A stretch of DNA of 64,000 nucleotides from contig OY992537.1 of NCBI GenBank assembly GCA_963921195.1, forward strand, positions 124,669,347-124,733,346, in the 5' to 3' direction. Within the stretch, counting starts at the first letter, position 1. Every line of letters begins with the position of its first letter. This DNA comes from Pegoplata infirma (taxonomy: Eukaryota; Arthropoda; Insecta; Diptera; Anthomyiidae). A program made the translations under genes and the position numbers. Positions 41,136 to 52,805 of this stretch are shown here, piece by piece. The notes below the pieces were generated by a model, which saw only the letters and a list, made by a program, of their open reading frames with translations, was not told the origin of the DNA and did no database searches.

Positions 41136-42318
41136 TATACCCTCCACTTAGTGATAGAGGGTATATATAAGTTTGTCATTCCGTTTGTAACTCATCGAAA
41201 TATCGGTCTGGGACCCAATAAAGTATATATATTCATGAACACCGATCGATTTTAAGACATCAATATTACACTGAGATGACTGAAACTTTTCATATTTATT
41301 GGAAGTTCTCCCGAGAAGTTTGGTATTGCATTTGAGCGATATCGGTTCAGCGGTTTAAAAGTTATGAACGAAAATGAAAGAACACCTTCAAAATTTTAGT
41401 ACATTCAACATAACCTAAAAATACAAAATGCTTTAATTCGGCTGCTGGTTGACATATGTGAACATTAGAGTGTCCCTTATTTTGGAAATGTTGGAAATGT
41501 TGAGACGGTACTCCCTCATTTTTTTCCTTTTGACTAAAAAATAACTCAGTAAAAATTTTACGCCCCTACGACCACGCCTTCCCTACGCGACGGGGTTACC
41601 TAAAAAAGGTTAAAAAATGCATTTTTGATGTTTTTCGATACACGATCAAGATGTCACAGATATGAATAATATTTTTTTATGAATATATATCATTAAAAGC
41701 AACATTACAACTAAAACGGTTGCTTGTCAAAACTAAAAAAAAAAAATTTTAAAAAAATTTTTACTGTAGGACCCCAAAAGCTCTAAATTTTTTTTTTCGA
41801 AAAATTTTTTAGTACTGAAAGCCTCATCCCACCAAAATCAAATTTTTTGTCGTGAATAAGCTAACCAAGTAATATTATAATTAATAACAAAAAAAATAAA
41901 AATAAAAAAAAAAAAAATTTTGGTTTGTATGGAAAAATGATTTTTAAGGCCCCGTTCTTTAAGGCCCCGTCGCGTAGGGAAGGCGTGGTCGTAGGGGCGT
42001 AAAATTTTTCCTGAGTTATTTTTTAGTCAAAAGGAAAAAAATGAGGGGGTACCGTCTCAACATTTCCAACATTTCCAAAATAAGGGACACTCTAGTGAAC
42101 ATAATTGAACACGAAATGGTATTTAAACAAGTACGAACATATTTTTTGACAAAAAAAGAAAAAATCGCAGATTTTTTTTTTTTACCAAAATTTTTTTCCG
42201 CGGATTTTTTTTTTTTTTAAGTAAGTTCCTTTTATATAAAGTTTTTTCAATAATCTTTTTGAAATTGTGGAGGGTATCACTACATTCGGCAAGGCCGAAT
42301 TTAACTTTTTGATTGTTT
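41136..42318 (+). mobile_element. DINE-1/HINE-like element, subfamily C, split by a palindrome
   Basis: Plus-strand copy: TATACCCTCCACTTAGTGAT, GTCTGGGACCCAATAAAGTA, GATCGATTTTAAGACATC, one ATCGGTTCAGCGGTTTAAAA unit, and the 3' hairpin AAATTCGGCAAGGCCGAATT complement region (42285-42302) before TTTTTGATTGTTT. The GACG tract has been lost at 41272. The palindrome at 41466-42094 interrupts it. Confidence 0.8.
41466..42094. mobile_element. 629-bp palindromic (foldback) element with 8-bp duplication
   Basis: Termini TAGAGTGTCCCTTATTTTGG are mirrored at the right end. The exact duplication GTGAACAT flanks it (41458-41465, 42095-42102), and the joined flanks restore the DINE sequence seen uninterrupted at 20337-20958. 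Arms of about 150 bp are nearly identical, including GCCCCTACGACCACGCC and CCCTACGCGACGGGG, which mirror at 41960-42005. The inner part is T/A-rich. Confidence 0.85.
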
Positions 42319-44429
42319 ATTGATAATATCAGTCAAATAAGCACACAGCTGAAAAATATGTTGTGTGCTGCTGAAAAATTTTCGGATTTTAGCTAAAAAA
42401 TTTGGTGGTGTAAACAGAAAAATCTGGCAATTTCAGCACATAAAAAATATTTGTCAAATTTTCCAATTATTAACATATTATTACGGTGTAAATAAAATAG
42501 AGATTCGTTAAAGACACTTTTGTAGAGTCAGTCCCAGACAAAAAACATCCATTTGTTACTTACGGAATGACAAATTTATATTTTACACTCTGTACTACAG
42601 TATATTTAGTTATGTCACTCTATTCCAGCAAAAACAGATAACCAAACATCCAACGACCAGACACAACCACAGATGGTAATTAACAATATTTATCATACTT
42701 TTGTTTAATAAATGACAAATTAAAGTTTTAATTTTCTTTAACACCAAAGGTGTTTTATTACCATATGCTATCAAAAACAGATAAGGCCGTTACACGCAAT
42801 AGAATTAAGCGTTACTTAAAAAATAGGCCCATTGTTAAGCTGAACTCTATAAGAAAAAATGCGTATTTAAAAATATGGTTAAAACAAATTAATCAACATC
42901 TACATATATTAATTGATTAATTAATTTATAAGAGTTAATAAATTTATTAAATTAATCAAGTGATTAACAATTTTAAGTATTTGGTCATTTATAGAAATTG
43001 TGGGAATTTTATTTATGCTCATGTTCCAACACATGGTGTATTTGTCTTAAAAACTTCACCATGTGTTTTTCCGCAATACATATGTCCAACTGTGAATTTA
43101 ATTAGATTTAGTTTCTTTACCCTGTTCTTACTATTTGACGTTAGGTAATGGACATCGAAAAAAGTTATAAAAAAAAAATTAAAAATTGTACAATAACGTT
43201 AATTTCGCCACAAGAATGACTATGTGTGTTTTATAACCTCCTACACTTGAAAAGCAAAAAAAAAAATAAGTTTGACTAATCACCAAAAAAACTCTGTCGA
43301 AAATGCAACCTTTTATTTGGCGTCAAAAGAAACTTTGTTAAAATCAATGACCATATATAAACGAATGTATGCAAGTTATCATCATAATGTTTTGCTGAAT
43401 ATAAAGTTTTTTTTTGCCAAAGCAAAATATTTTTAGAAAAAATATTTTTCTGATAAATTTCTACAAAAAAAATATTATTAGAAAAAATATTTTTCTGATA
43501 AATTTCTATATAAAAATTAAAAATGTTTTATTCGACCTTTAAAATATTATATTTTGAGTAGGTTTATTCTAGATCGAGGTCATTATTTCCTTTACTAATT
43601 AAAACTATGATATTCTATGATATTCTCATTTTGTTTGGTATTTCAAAATTGTGTTACTTAAGTGAAAAAAGTGTAATAAGTGAATTTGTTAACATTTAAC
43701 CAGCGTAGATCGATGTTAACATTCTGATCTTCTTAAAGCCCAAGTGGTAAGCACAATACTCGTACAACCATTCACGATGCGTTTTTATGTATTTTACGAA
43801 AATAAAGTACGGATCTTTTCTTCGTTAAATCGCTAACTCAAAATACGAATGTTGTGTGTAGCAAAACCTAACTTTTCAGAAGACGGTTTTAAATTTTTGA
43901 TATTAAATATGTTCAAAATGGTCACCTGAATTCCCTCCAGTTTTGGATTGAATATAGTTTGAGTATTAAATTTTCATATTCCTAAGTCAAATTTACTGTA
44001 ATTACAATTACAAAGACGTTATTAGCGTTTTTGCATCAGAATACATTTGTCGTATGTTACATTTTTTTACAAAACAGTTATTTTCTTTAAACATACGACA
44101 AATAGCCTTAAGGAAACCATTAAAAACACATACTTAACTATTTAAGTAAGGAAAATTATTACAACAAAACACTCTTTATTCAATGAATTAATAACAAAAA
44201 CTCCAAAATTATCGGCCATATCGGGGGTTTAGAGGTTCAAAAAAGGTAAAAAAAAATGGCGAAAAAATCATTATTTAAACATTTGAGGCATTTTTGTTAA
44301 GAAACTATATGATGTTTTGATATGTGAAGAAGGAATTTTTTAATTCCTATCCAATGGCGGTAGTCTTTTAAAAATTCGGTTTATTGTTAGTTTAATATTT
44401 TTTTTTTCACGAAAATGTGTGAAATAGGG
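42319..44429. other. No gene recognised; minor direct repeat
   Basis: About 2.1 kb of AT-rich sequence. AGAAAAAATATTTTTCTGAT followed by AAATTTCTA occurs twice in tandem (43434-43510). CGCTAACTCAAAATACGAAT at 43832 is mirrored near 46450-46473, hinting at a large, eroded inverted-repeat element. Short open frames (42960-43148) have no recognisable domain. Confidence 0.45.
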
Positions 44430-45075
44430 AGTAATTATGTGAAGACTAGGCCTACGATATCCATATGAATATGAAATAATCTTCACTAAATTTAAGTCAA
44501 CACATATTTTTTCTCTACACCATTTCCAATTGTATTTCAGAAATTATCAATTGTATTTCAGAAATTATCAATTGTATTTCAGAAATTATCAATTGTATTT
44601 CAGAAGTTATCAATTGTATTTCAGAATTTATTAATTGTATTTCAGAAATTGTCAATTGTTTTTCAGAAATTATCAATTGTATTTCAGAACTTATCAAATG
44701 TATTTCAGAAATAATCAATTGTATTTCAGAAAATATCAATTGTATTTCAGAAAATATCAATTGTATTTCAGAAACTATCAATTGCATTTCAGAAATTATT
44801 AATTGTATTTCAGAAATGATCAATTGTATTTCAGAAATTATCAATTGTATTTTAGAATTAATCAAATGTATTTCAAAATTTATCAATTATGTTTCAGATA
44901 TTATCAATTGTATTTCAGAAATTATCAATTGTATTTCAGAATTGTATTTATTTAATGAAAATGTGTAAATTTTGGGGGTATTTATGTGAAGACATAGACC
45001 AAAGATATCCATATGATTACGAAATTATCTTTATTAAATTTAAGTGGACACGTATTTTTGCTCTAGACGATATTC
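44430..45075. repeat. 21-bp minisatellite flanked by a direct duplication
   Basis: From about 44522 to 44948, CAATTGTATTTCAGAAATTAT repeats about 20 times with scattered substitutions. The 21-bp period equals seven codons, so the minus strand is open for 123 codons (44515-44886) as a (IISEIQL)n string. The flanks duplicate each other: GAAAATGTGTGAAATAGGG ... GATATCCATATGAATATGAA (44412-44510) and the equivalent block at 44957-45065. A duplicated unit with an expanded minisatellite at its junction is the simplest reading. No sign that it is a gene. Confidence 0.75.
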
Positions 45076-46934
45076 TTGTTAGTTCGGGAGTTATCGGAAT
45101 TTTCCCGAAGGTCCATATTGTTTCATAGGGTTGCAACGAAATTTTAAAACAGTGATAAGGTCGATATACCGAGCTCACACCAACCTTTAAAATTATCTAT
45201 TTTATATATCGTAAACCTATACTCAAAATATGCCAACTCAAATTTAACCGAAATGAGTTTCCGATGGCAAATAGCTCCCCTATGCAATACCCATCTGTGG
45301 TAAAAATTTCAGAGCAAAAAAAAAATTTTTTGTCGTTTTACATCCATTTTTGTTATTCTGCTAACTCAAAGTAGATATTTTTTTGGTGAAAATAAATGCC
45401 AACTCCCATTGTAAATTACCAAAAATTTTTCCATTTTTTTTTTTTTTTTTTAAATTAGACCACGTATCTCATTGCATTTGTCATGCTGAACACGAATCTG
45501 ATAAAGATTTTGATATCTAATGGCTAGTTTTCGAGATATTGATATTTTGAAAATATCGGTATGTAACGTTTAAACTATTTATATATAACTTTTAAACTAT
45601 TTATCAGATTCAAACATTATGAGTGGGGCAAATAAAGTCAATGACATAACCTTTCAAAATAGCTAGTTTGGAGTGACCCTAATACAATACAGCGTGAGTT
45701 ACAGAGTGCGAAAGTGGAACACCCTGAAATTAAAAGGCTTTCGGAGCTAGTAACTTTTAAAAATATGCAAAGATTTTTAATTTTTTTTAGTTTTTGAAAT
45801 TACCGTACTAAGGATAACAAAATCCAAAAAAAAAAAAAAAAATTATAAAAATTTTTCAAAAAAAAAATATTTTTATTTTCCGACAAATATGCCAACTCTA
45901 AAAAAATATTTGTTTTTTGATACAGTAATAAATGCCATCTCTGAAAAATACGCAAACAAGTGCAAAATATGACATTTTTGGCATAGGTAAAAATTATTTA
46001 GAATATTTAAACTATCTTGTGGAAGATACATTGTTTATTTTTGCAATAATATGCGATATAACTAGTTTTTTAGCTCTCCTGAAAAGTAAGCTTTTTAGAG
46101 TTGGCATTTATTGAATATAGTTCGACGATATATATTTTAAGTTTCAGGCGAATCGATTCATAAATGTTGGAGTACTTCCCTTGTTAGTATAAAAATGTGT
46201 GACATACAACAATTGTATTTTCAATTGAAAATAATAACTTTGCATACAAAAAATGTCGTATGTCCATTATTTGTGCACATACGACAAAATTCTTACTCAA
46301 AACAATAAAATTTTGTGACATACCACAAAATGCATTCTGAATATTTCAGAAACTATAAGGTTTATGAAGGAACTGATAATATCATTAGAAAGAGCGTGCG
46401 AAATTTATTATGAATATATCATAATCTCAAAACCGAAAAAAATGACATACGACATTCGTATTTTGAGGTAGCGAAATGTCGAATTTCCACAAAAATCCTG
46501 CCTGCAAACAGAAGGTTTTGCAGCATCAAAAATAAAATATTACGTCTTATATTTTTTACAGAAAACAAATTAGTAAAATTGATAGAAATATGATAAAAAA
46601 GCTATTATCACATAATTTTTACAAAAAGTATCAATTATGTTAAGCCATTTTAATTCTTTTATGCTTTTTTATTTAAGTTCATTAACTTCTTTAAGCAAAC
46701 GACTTTTCAACACTACAATTAAAATCACATTTATTGTTAACTATGTGCTTCATTACGTTTTGTATTTGCTCAAATCAACAAAGATTTCATCAATGGAAGA
46801 AATGGAAGAAAAAAAGTCTATGGTCTTTCCGAACAGCAAGATGAAAGATTAGAATGCCAGCACACTTATGTAAGCATGGTCTTAAAACAAAACATCTTCA
46901 GGGCAAACACCTTTTGAACTAAATCCGTAGGCAA
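45076..46934. other. No gene recognised; possible eroded inverted-repeat element
   Basis: ATGCCAACTC phrases recur (45229, 45398, 45890) and are mirrored by GAGTTGGCAT near 46097. TGTCGTATGT/ACATACGACA words occur near 44050, 44090, 46253 and 46280. These suggest an old foldback element between about 43830 and 46475. The 71-codon frame at 46637-46852 has no recognisable domain. Confidence 0.4.
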
Positions 46935-47596
46935 TAGGGTGGCATTATGCTTAACTATCATTTAAAAATACTTTTTTTTTGAAAACAGCATAAAATATAA
47001 AATAATCGTCCTTAGACAAAATATGAATTACCCTAATAGGGCCACCAATTTTGGCGGTAATCTACCTATACAAAAAAAAAATCAAATGTTTTTCGTTGGA
47101 AATCGTATCACTGGACCGATTTAGATACATTTTTTTTAAATGTTTGCCATAGTCCAACTTAGATTTTTTCGGAAAGAAAAATTGACCACGCCCATTTTTT
47201 TCAATATATCTTAAATCGCTAAACGGCTGGAACGATTTGGCTAATTTTTTGATATATGTTTGTCACAGTCGAACTAAGCTTTAAACGAAAAGAAATATTT
47301 CGAACGCCCACTTTTATGCTCACTTTTTTTTTATATATCTAAAATCGCAGTACGACTAGATAAATTTGTATAATTTTTATTTAAACTTTCGCCATAGTCT
47401 ATGGTTTTAACGGAAAGACCAATTGCCCACGCCTACTTTTTTCTATATATTTAAAATTGCAAAGAGAGTGAACCGATTTGAATTTTTTTTTTATTTTTTT
47501 AATGTTTGTAATAGTCCACAAAGGATTTTGAAGTTGCTATGTGAAATCGGTATGATGACTGGAACGATTTGCCTAATTAAAAAATTAGCCACCCTA
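46935..47596. mobile_element. TAGGGTGGC inverted-repeat element with internal tandem repeats
   Basis: Ends TAGGGTGGCATT and the complement TAGGGTGGCTAA. Flanking octamers GTAGGCAA and ATATAAAA do not match convincingly. Inside are four diverged units of about 110-130 bp containing GGACCGATTTNGNTAAATTT, TTTGCCATAGTC and ACGCCCACTTTTT (starting near 47095, 47213, 47343 and 47453). Confidence 0.5.
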
Positions 47597-47794
47597 ATAT
47601 AAAACGTAAATTTATAACATTTGATAGATAAATTATAGATATTTGAAGAAACACATTGTAAACAAAATAAAATTACACCATTTGGAATGTCATTTGAAAA
47701 TAACTTTCATACGATAACTAATTTAAACGGGGAAACCCTAACAGGAATACAGAAAGAATGTTGGGGAAGTAAATAGTAGAGACAGCGTTAATTT

Positions 47795-47885
47795 TTTATA
47801 TTCGGTGAAAACCGACCATATAATACCCTATACCGATGTTTCCCGGGAAATGGGTCCCAAGACCGATTTGGTATAACTTGTATCA
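47795..47885 (-). mobile_element. DINE-1/HINE-like 3' end fragment, subfamily D
   Basis: On the minus strand, ATCGGTCTTGGGACCCATTT, CGGTATAGGGTATTATATGG and the hairpin GGTCGGTTTTCACCGA match the 3' end of the complete element at 33611-34392. Upstream parts are absent. Confidence 0.55.
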
Positions 47886-47989
47886 AATCTTTAATAAGTG
47901 TAGAAACACGCACAAACCAAAATTTAGTGAAATTGTTTTTTTTTTTGTTGCCAATAAACCGCTTTAAGAGAATATCGGGCAAAATTTTC

Positions 47990-48730
47990 ACATGGGGCCA
48001 AATAGTTCACTGAACTTTGAAAAAGCCGATTCCAACAACGTTTTATAGCTTGCACCATTCGTTTTTGAACTTTGGAATTCAAGATTGATGTTGCCATAGT
48101 ACGTAATAGCACCCCACACCATAATGCCGCCCTCTCGGCTGTGATGTCGGTTCAAACATCGCTTTTCCTTTCCCAGATCATGGAAATAATAATTGTAGCC
48201 CATCTAAATTAAATTTCTTTTCATCAGTAAATATAACGGTTCTCCAGTCACTACATGACCTTTTGGCTGCACATCCCATAACATGTAGGCTCTTGCGATT
48301 TGAAGCCGCTTTTCCTTACGCGGAGCATTGAGTGCCGATTTTTTTTTTAATTTCAGGTATTTTAGATACTCACAGCTCTATATTACTCTGCGTACTGTTG
48401 ACTTGCTTGCTTGCACTCCAGCTTGATTTCCTATTTTTGATAAGAATAAGACAGAATTAGAGAATAATCACAATTGGAGCGGGAAGCGTTTTTCCGCAAC
48501 TGTTCACATACGTTTTATATGACAACAAAATTCCGCCGCGTTTTTCCGCCAAACTAGATTCAATTCTATTTCTATGAGGACAATTGCGTTTTTCCGCTTC
48601 CCGCTCCAATTGTGATTATTCTCTTAGATGCAATATTTTGAGCTATTTCGCGGTTTGAATAACCTTCAAAACGGAAAACATCGATTTTAATTTTTTCCGA
48701 TAGATTTAAAATTTTTTTCTTGCCTTCTGA
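47990..48730 (-). pseudogene. Tc1-like transposase, broken
   Basis: Minus-strand relic of a Tc1/mariner-superfamily transposase. N-terminal helix-turn-helix remains: LSEKIKIDVFRFEGYSNREI with AQNIASK (about 48725-48630). After an inserted MITE come SKSTVRRVI and an in-frame TAG, then APRKEKRLQIARAYMLW. The catalytic-domain start VIFTDEKKFNLDG (about 48235-48197) carries the first conserved D. After another frameshift there are HSREGGIMVWGAITYYG and LLESAFSKFSELFGPM (48130-47990). The second catalytic block (normally a QQDNAPIH-like motif) and the C terminus are missing. At least two frameshifts, one stop and one insertion make it non-functional. Confidence 0.8.
48460..48623. mobile_element. 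PIF/Harbinger-like MITE, 164 bp, TTA duplication
   Basis: A 29-bp inverted repeat starting GAGAATAATCACAATTGGAG is flanked by TTA on both sides (48457-48459, 48624-48626). The 3-bp TTA target is typical of PIF/Harbinger elements. It is inserted in the Tc1-like transposase relic. The motif GCGTTTTTCCGC recurs in the interior. Confidence 0.75.
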
Positions 48731-49235
48731 CTTGTAAAATGATTTATATGTAATAAATTGTAATAAATAAACGATCCCTACAAAAAATCATCGCTTACAC
48801 TCAAAATAATACATTAGTAGATTTACTAATTTTTTTTTTGCTAACGAGTAAATCCATATCAACATAGCAAAAAAAAATTGAATTTTTGACGTCCATCGAC
48901 CCAAATTTCATGAAACTCGGTATAGATGTTGGGACTTACTCAACTTATGCTCAAACAAAATTTAAGACTTTTGACTTCCATAGTTTTGGAAATATGACGT
49001 TTCAAAAGTCAAGAAAATCTTTGAAAAGGTAAATTACAAATATTTATATCTCGAAAAGTATGTGAGGAATATGTGACAATTAGGAATTTTTTTTAAAATC
49101 TCATGAATATTTAATTACTATTTTTAAATATTTTTGCAAATACATAAAATAAAACGATGAAAAAAGTAAAGTTGATGGCACACACGAGTACTACACATGA
49201 ATATATTGTAACATAACTTTTTATCGATTACACTA

Positions 49236-50930
49236 CACTCAAAAAAAAAAGTTTGTAAAATGACATAAAATCCCCGTGATTTTACGGGGCAGGTTTTGTA
49301 AAATATGTACTAGCAAGAATCCCCGTAAAGTTACGGGGATAATTTGTAAATTGATTTAACAAAAGAAAATGTAAATTTACAATTTTTTTTGTAAAATATC
49401 ATCTTCGAGGTGAACATTTTTTTTGTAAATTTGCAAAAAATTTGGTAAATTTACAAAACAAAATTGTAAACTTACAGAAAAAGGTTGTTATTTTACAAGG
49501 AAAAATAGAAAATGAAAAAAATAAATTGTAGATTAACAAATTATTTGGTTAAACTACTGTTTTTTATGCAAAAAACTTGTATATTTACAATAAAAAGTGG
49601 TAAATTTACAATTTTTATTGTATATGTACCATTTTTCCTTATTTTTTTGCCGTAAAAACAGTAGTTTAACCATAAAATTTGTAAATTTACAATATTGTTT
49701 TTGTATTTTCTATTTCATTTTTATAAAATTACAACTTTTTTCGTAAGTATACAATTTTGTTTTTTAAATTTTCATATTTGTTTTGTAAATTTACAAAAAA
49801 ATTGGTTTATTTACATATTGGTTTTGTAAATTTAAAGGTTTTTTCCATAGGTGCATCTTATTTTTCCTTCTTCGGCAGCTGGAGTAGCACTTCAACAACC
49901 TGAAAAGATTTTTTTTCACTTGAGCACTTTTAACAAACTTTTTAATGTATAACACTGCACTTTTTTATTTTTTTCGACATTTCGTTTTTTTAAGTAGAAC
50001 ATATGAGAATTGCGAAGGAGGCTACACAAGAAATTTCTTATATTTTCAGGAAAAATTAGTCAAAAAATAACAATTTTTTTTTGAATTTTTAATTATTTTT
50101 ACAAGTATTTTTAAAAAATAGGAAAAAAAAATTTTGGATATTGTAGATTGGATGTTTAAGTACCAGTTAAAATAAGAAAAATTTGATTTTTCATAATTGG
50201 CAGCTTTCTATTGACATTTTAGGTACCAAATTTAAAAAAAAAATTACCAAAAAAATATGGTAAACTCACAAAAAAAATGGTAAAAATACAAAAAAAAACT
50301 AGAACAATTATATAGTAGAAACACATAAAAATTATGGTATTTTACTTAACGCAAATTACCAAAAAAATGGTGTAAAAATTATTTATAAAAAATTATTTTT
50401 AACTAAATTTTTTATTCCAAAACGCAAAAAAAAAATCTGAACTTAGAAAATTTTTGTGTGTCCTATTGTTGAATAATTAATTTTTTTTTTGTAAAACAAC
50501 ATTAATTCTAGTAAAAAAATAAGTTTTGTAAAATTATATTGAAATTTTGTACTTTTCAATACATACATTTCAAACTGAAAACCTTGTAAACGATCTCAAA
50601 AAAAAAAAAATGTTTGTAATAAAACATTTTTTTGGTAAAAAGACTAAATAACATCAAGTAAAATTATGTTGTACAATTACAGTTTTCTTGTGTAAAAAAA
50701 CTAAACACCTTGTAATATTTTTTTAATTTGTAAAATAATTCACTTTTTTGTAAATTTACCTAAAAAATTTGTAAAATAAATTTACCAACATATAATAGTA
50801 AAATTACAAAGCAAACTGTAGTTTTCGTTTTATTAAATATACAACAATTTTTGTAAAAAGACAAAAATATTAGTAAAATAGAATTACAAGACCTTTTACT
50901 TGTAAATTTACAAACTTTTTTTTTTGAGTG
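49236..50930. mobile_element. CACTCAAAA-type element (copy 9), TTGTAAATTTACAA subtype
   Basis: TA|CACTCAAAAAAAAAAGTTTG ... TTTTTTTTTTGAGTG|TA. The interior has more than 15 copies of TTGTAAATTTACAA-like words, a CCCCGTAAAATTACGGGG-type palindrome repeated near 49270 and 49322, and no coding frame. It is inserted in the left arm of the foldback element at 48847. Confidence 0.7.
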
Positions 50931-51286
50931 TACTTAACAGAAGTCAACTTTTTTTGCAGAGACTTCTAGAACACATTTTGAAAAGTATTTGGCCTACACG
51001 AATCTGTCATCATAAACATTTTATCAAATTGTCTTCTGGACATATAGGCCTATTTTACAGACTAAACCCTCAAACCCAAGAAAGAAACGTAATAATAAAT
51101 GTTTAACACTGACATACCTCATATTATTTGTTCGTTTAATATTTTTGAATGCTTCAGCTGCAAAAACTAAATGGGCAAATCACGAGAACGCGATTACATA
51201 AAAATGACAATGGATTCGCGTTTAGTGGATTCACGTTAAAGAGAGCAAACGACTTAAGAAAACGTATTTTAAACAATGAAAATTAA

Positions 51287-51968
51287 AACAAGTGAGAGTG
51301 TTAAATTCGGCCGTGCCGAATCTGTTATACCCTCCAACATGCAAATAAATAAAAAAAAAAATTGCAGGGGCGTTTTATTTTTTTTTGGGGGGGGGGTCGG
51401 TAGTGGTAATTGGGGGGGGGGGGCATTTCTTCTCGAATATGTGTTTAAGAATTCATTCTTATACTTTTTGCTCTAAAGAAATACAAGTTTATCATTATTT
51501 AAAAAAAAAAATTTCCACGCCCATAAAAGGGGGCGGACCGAAAAAACGACATTTTCTAATTCTGTGCTGGACTTTGAACTTCTTGTAGCATAAAAATGTT
51601 GTATTTGTTAAACAAAAACAAAGAAAATCATGTAAAAATATGGTATTTTTCAGAGGTTGGTTTAGTTCTTCAAGGGGGAACTTTTTTCCCCCTGGTCCGA
51701 TTTTGCTCCTTTACGAACTTAACCTGCCTAGGAACATAAGACATATTCGTGCCAAATGTCGGGAGTCTAGCTCTTTTATTTTGGACTGCATCGTGTTAAC
51801 TACAGACGGACAGACGGACGGACGGACGGACATCGCTAGAATGTCTTAGAATCGATCACAGATCATAAATATATATACTTTATGGGGTCCTAGACCGATA
51901 TTTTGATGCGTTACACACGGAATGACAAAGTGAGTATACCCTCATACTGTAGTTGGAGGGTATAAAAA
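51287..51968 (-). mobile_element. DINE-1/HINE-like element, subfamily A, full length
   Basis: The hairpin AAATTCGGCCGTGCCGAATC (51304-51322), two long G runs (51386-51423), AAGGGGGAACTTTTTTCCCCC, the GACGGACGGACGG tract (51806-51832) and TGTAGTTGGAGGGTATAAAAA are all present. This is the best-preserved subfamily A copy here and the closest match to the partial copy at 1-264. Confidence 0.85.
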
Positions 51969-52805
51969 TAAAAATATTAGGGAACAAAGTATATGAAAAT
52001 AATATTTGCAAATTTTGCTCAAAATTTAGATTTTTTTTGCACATATTTTCGCATAAACTCAATGAATTTTGAAATAATATGCATTTTTAATAATTTTCCA
52101 ATATAAAGTCATTCGTTGGTTTTTATGGGCAGGGACCGCAAAAGAGGTCTTTTCTCGAAAAGGCGATTTGATAAAATTTTTATGATGACAGATTCGTGTT
52201 AAAGAGACCAAAATACTTTAGCAAATGTAATCTAAGAGTCTGTGCAAAAAAAGTTAATTTTTGTAGAGTAGTGTAATTGATTAATATTCATGTTATATTT
52301 AATATTCATCAGATTTGATAAAAATTTACTACTTGGCAACACATTTTTATGCATATCTCTGGTCTTAATACGTTCACCAACCCAAAATTTATAAAGCTTG
52401 TAGCTAAGATAGTAGCCAATAACATATATTTTTTTCAGATTTTTAAAAATGTCGCTTTTTCAAATATATTTCCGCGAATCGCGAATTTTGCAGAAATAAA
52501 AAAAATTCCCAAAATAAAATTTTTTGCAAAATGTTATTTGAAAGGTCATGGTTTTGCCTTTAAAACAAGCTATCAGGGAGTAATATAGCTCAAATACTTT
52601 TGAAGATATAAATGTTTATATTTCATCCTTTAAAAGATTTTCTTGACTTTTGACACGCCATATTTCTGGAACCACGAAAGTTAAAGGTCTTAAATTTTGT
52701 CTGATTATAAGTCTCATAAGTCCCAACATATACACAAAGATTCATCAAATTCGGAGACATCGAAGGAAATCATGGGTTCATGTTGAAAAATTTAAACTCT
52801 AACGC

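Larger units (their letters stand above)
48847..52798. mobile_element. Foldback element, about 4 kb, with nested inserts
   Basis: CTAACG flanks both sides (48841-48846, 52799-52804). The left arm (CTCGGTATAGATGTTGGGAC, ATGACGTTTCAAAAGTCAAG) is the inverse of 52640-52745. Beyond the insert at 49236-50930, the left arm continues (ACACGAATCTGTCATCATAA at 50997) and is mirrored at 52178-52200. The loop holds a DINE copy (51287-51968). Terminal repeats AGTAAAT / AGTTTAAA are short and the duplication length is uncertain. Confidence 0.65.

Noticed and set aside
44515..44886. 123-codon frame with a (IISEIQL)n repeat, possible repetitive protein
   Set aside because: A 21-bp period without in-unit stops is automatically open. 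There is no start context, splice evidence or non-repeat domain.
46637..46852. 71-codon frame as a small hydrophobic protein gene
   Set aside because: Single-copy frame in AT-rich DNA with no motif, conserved start context or neighbouring gene structure.
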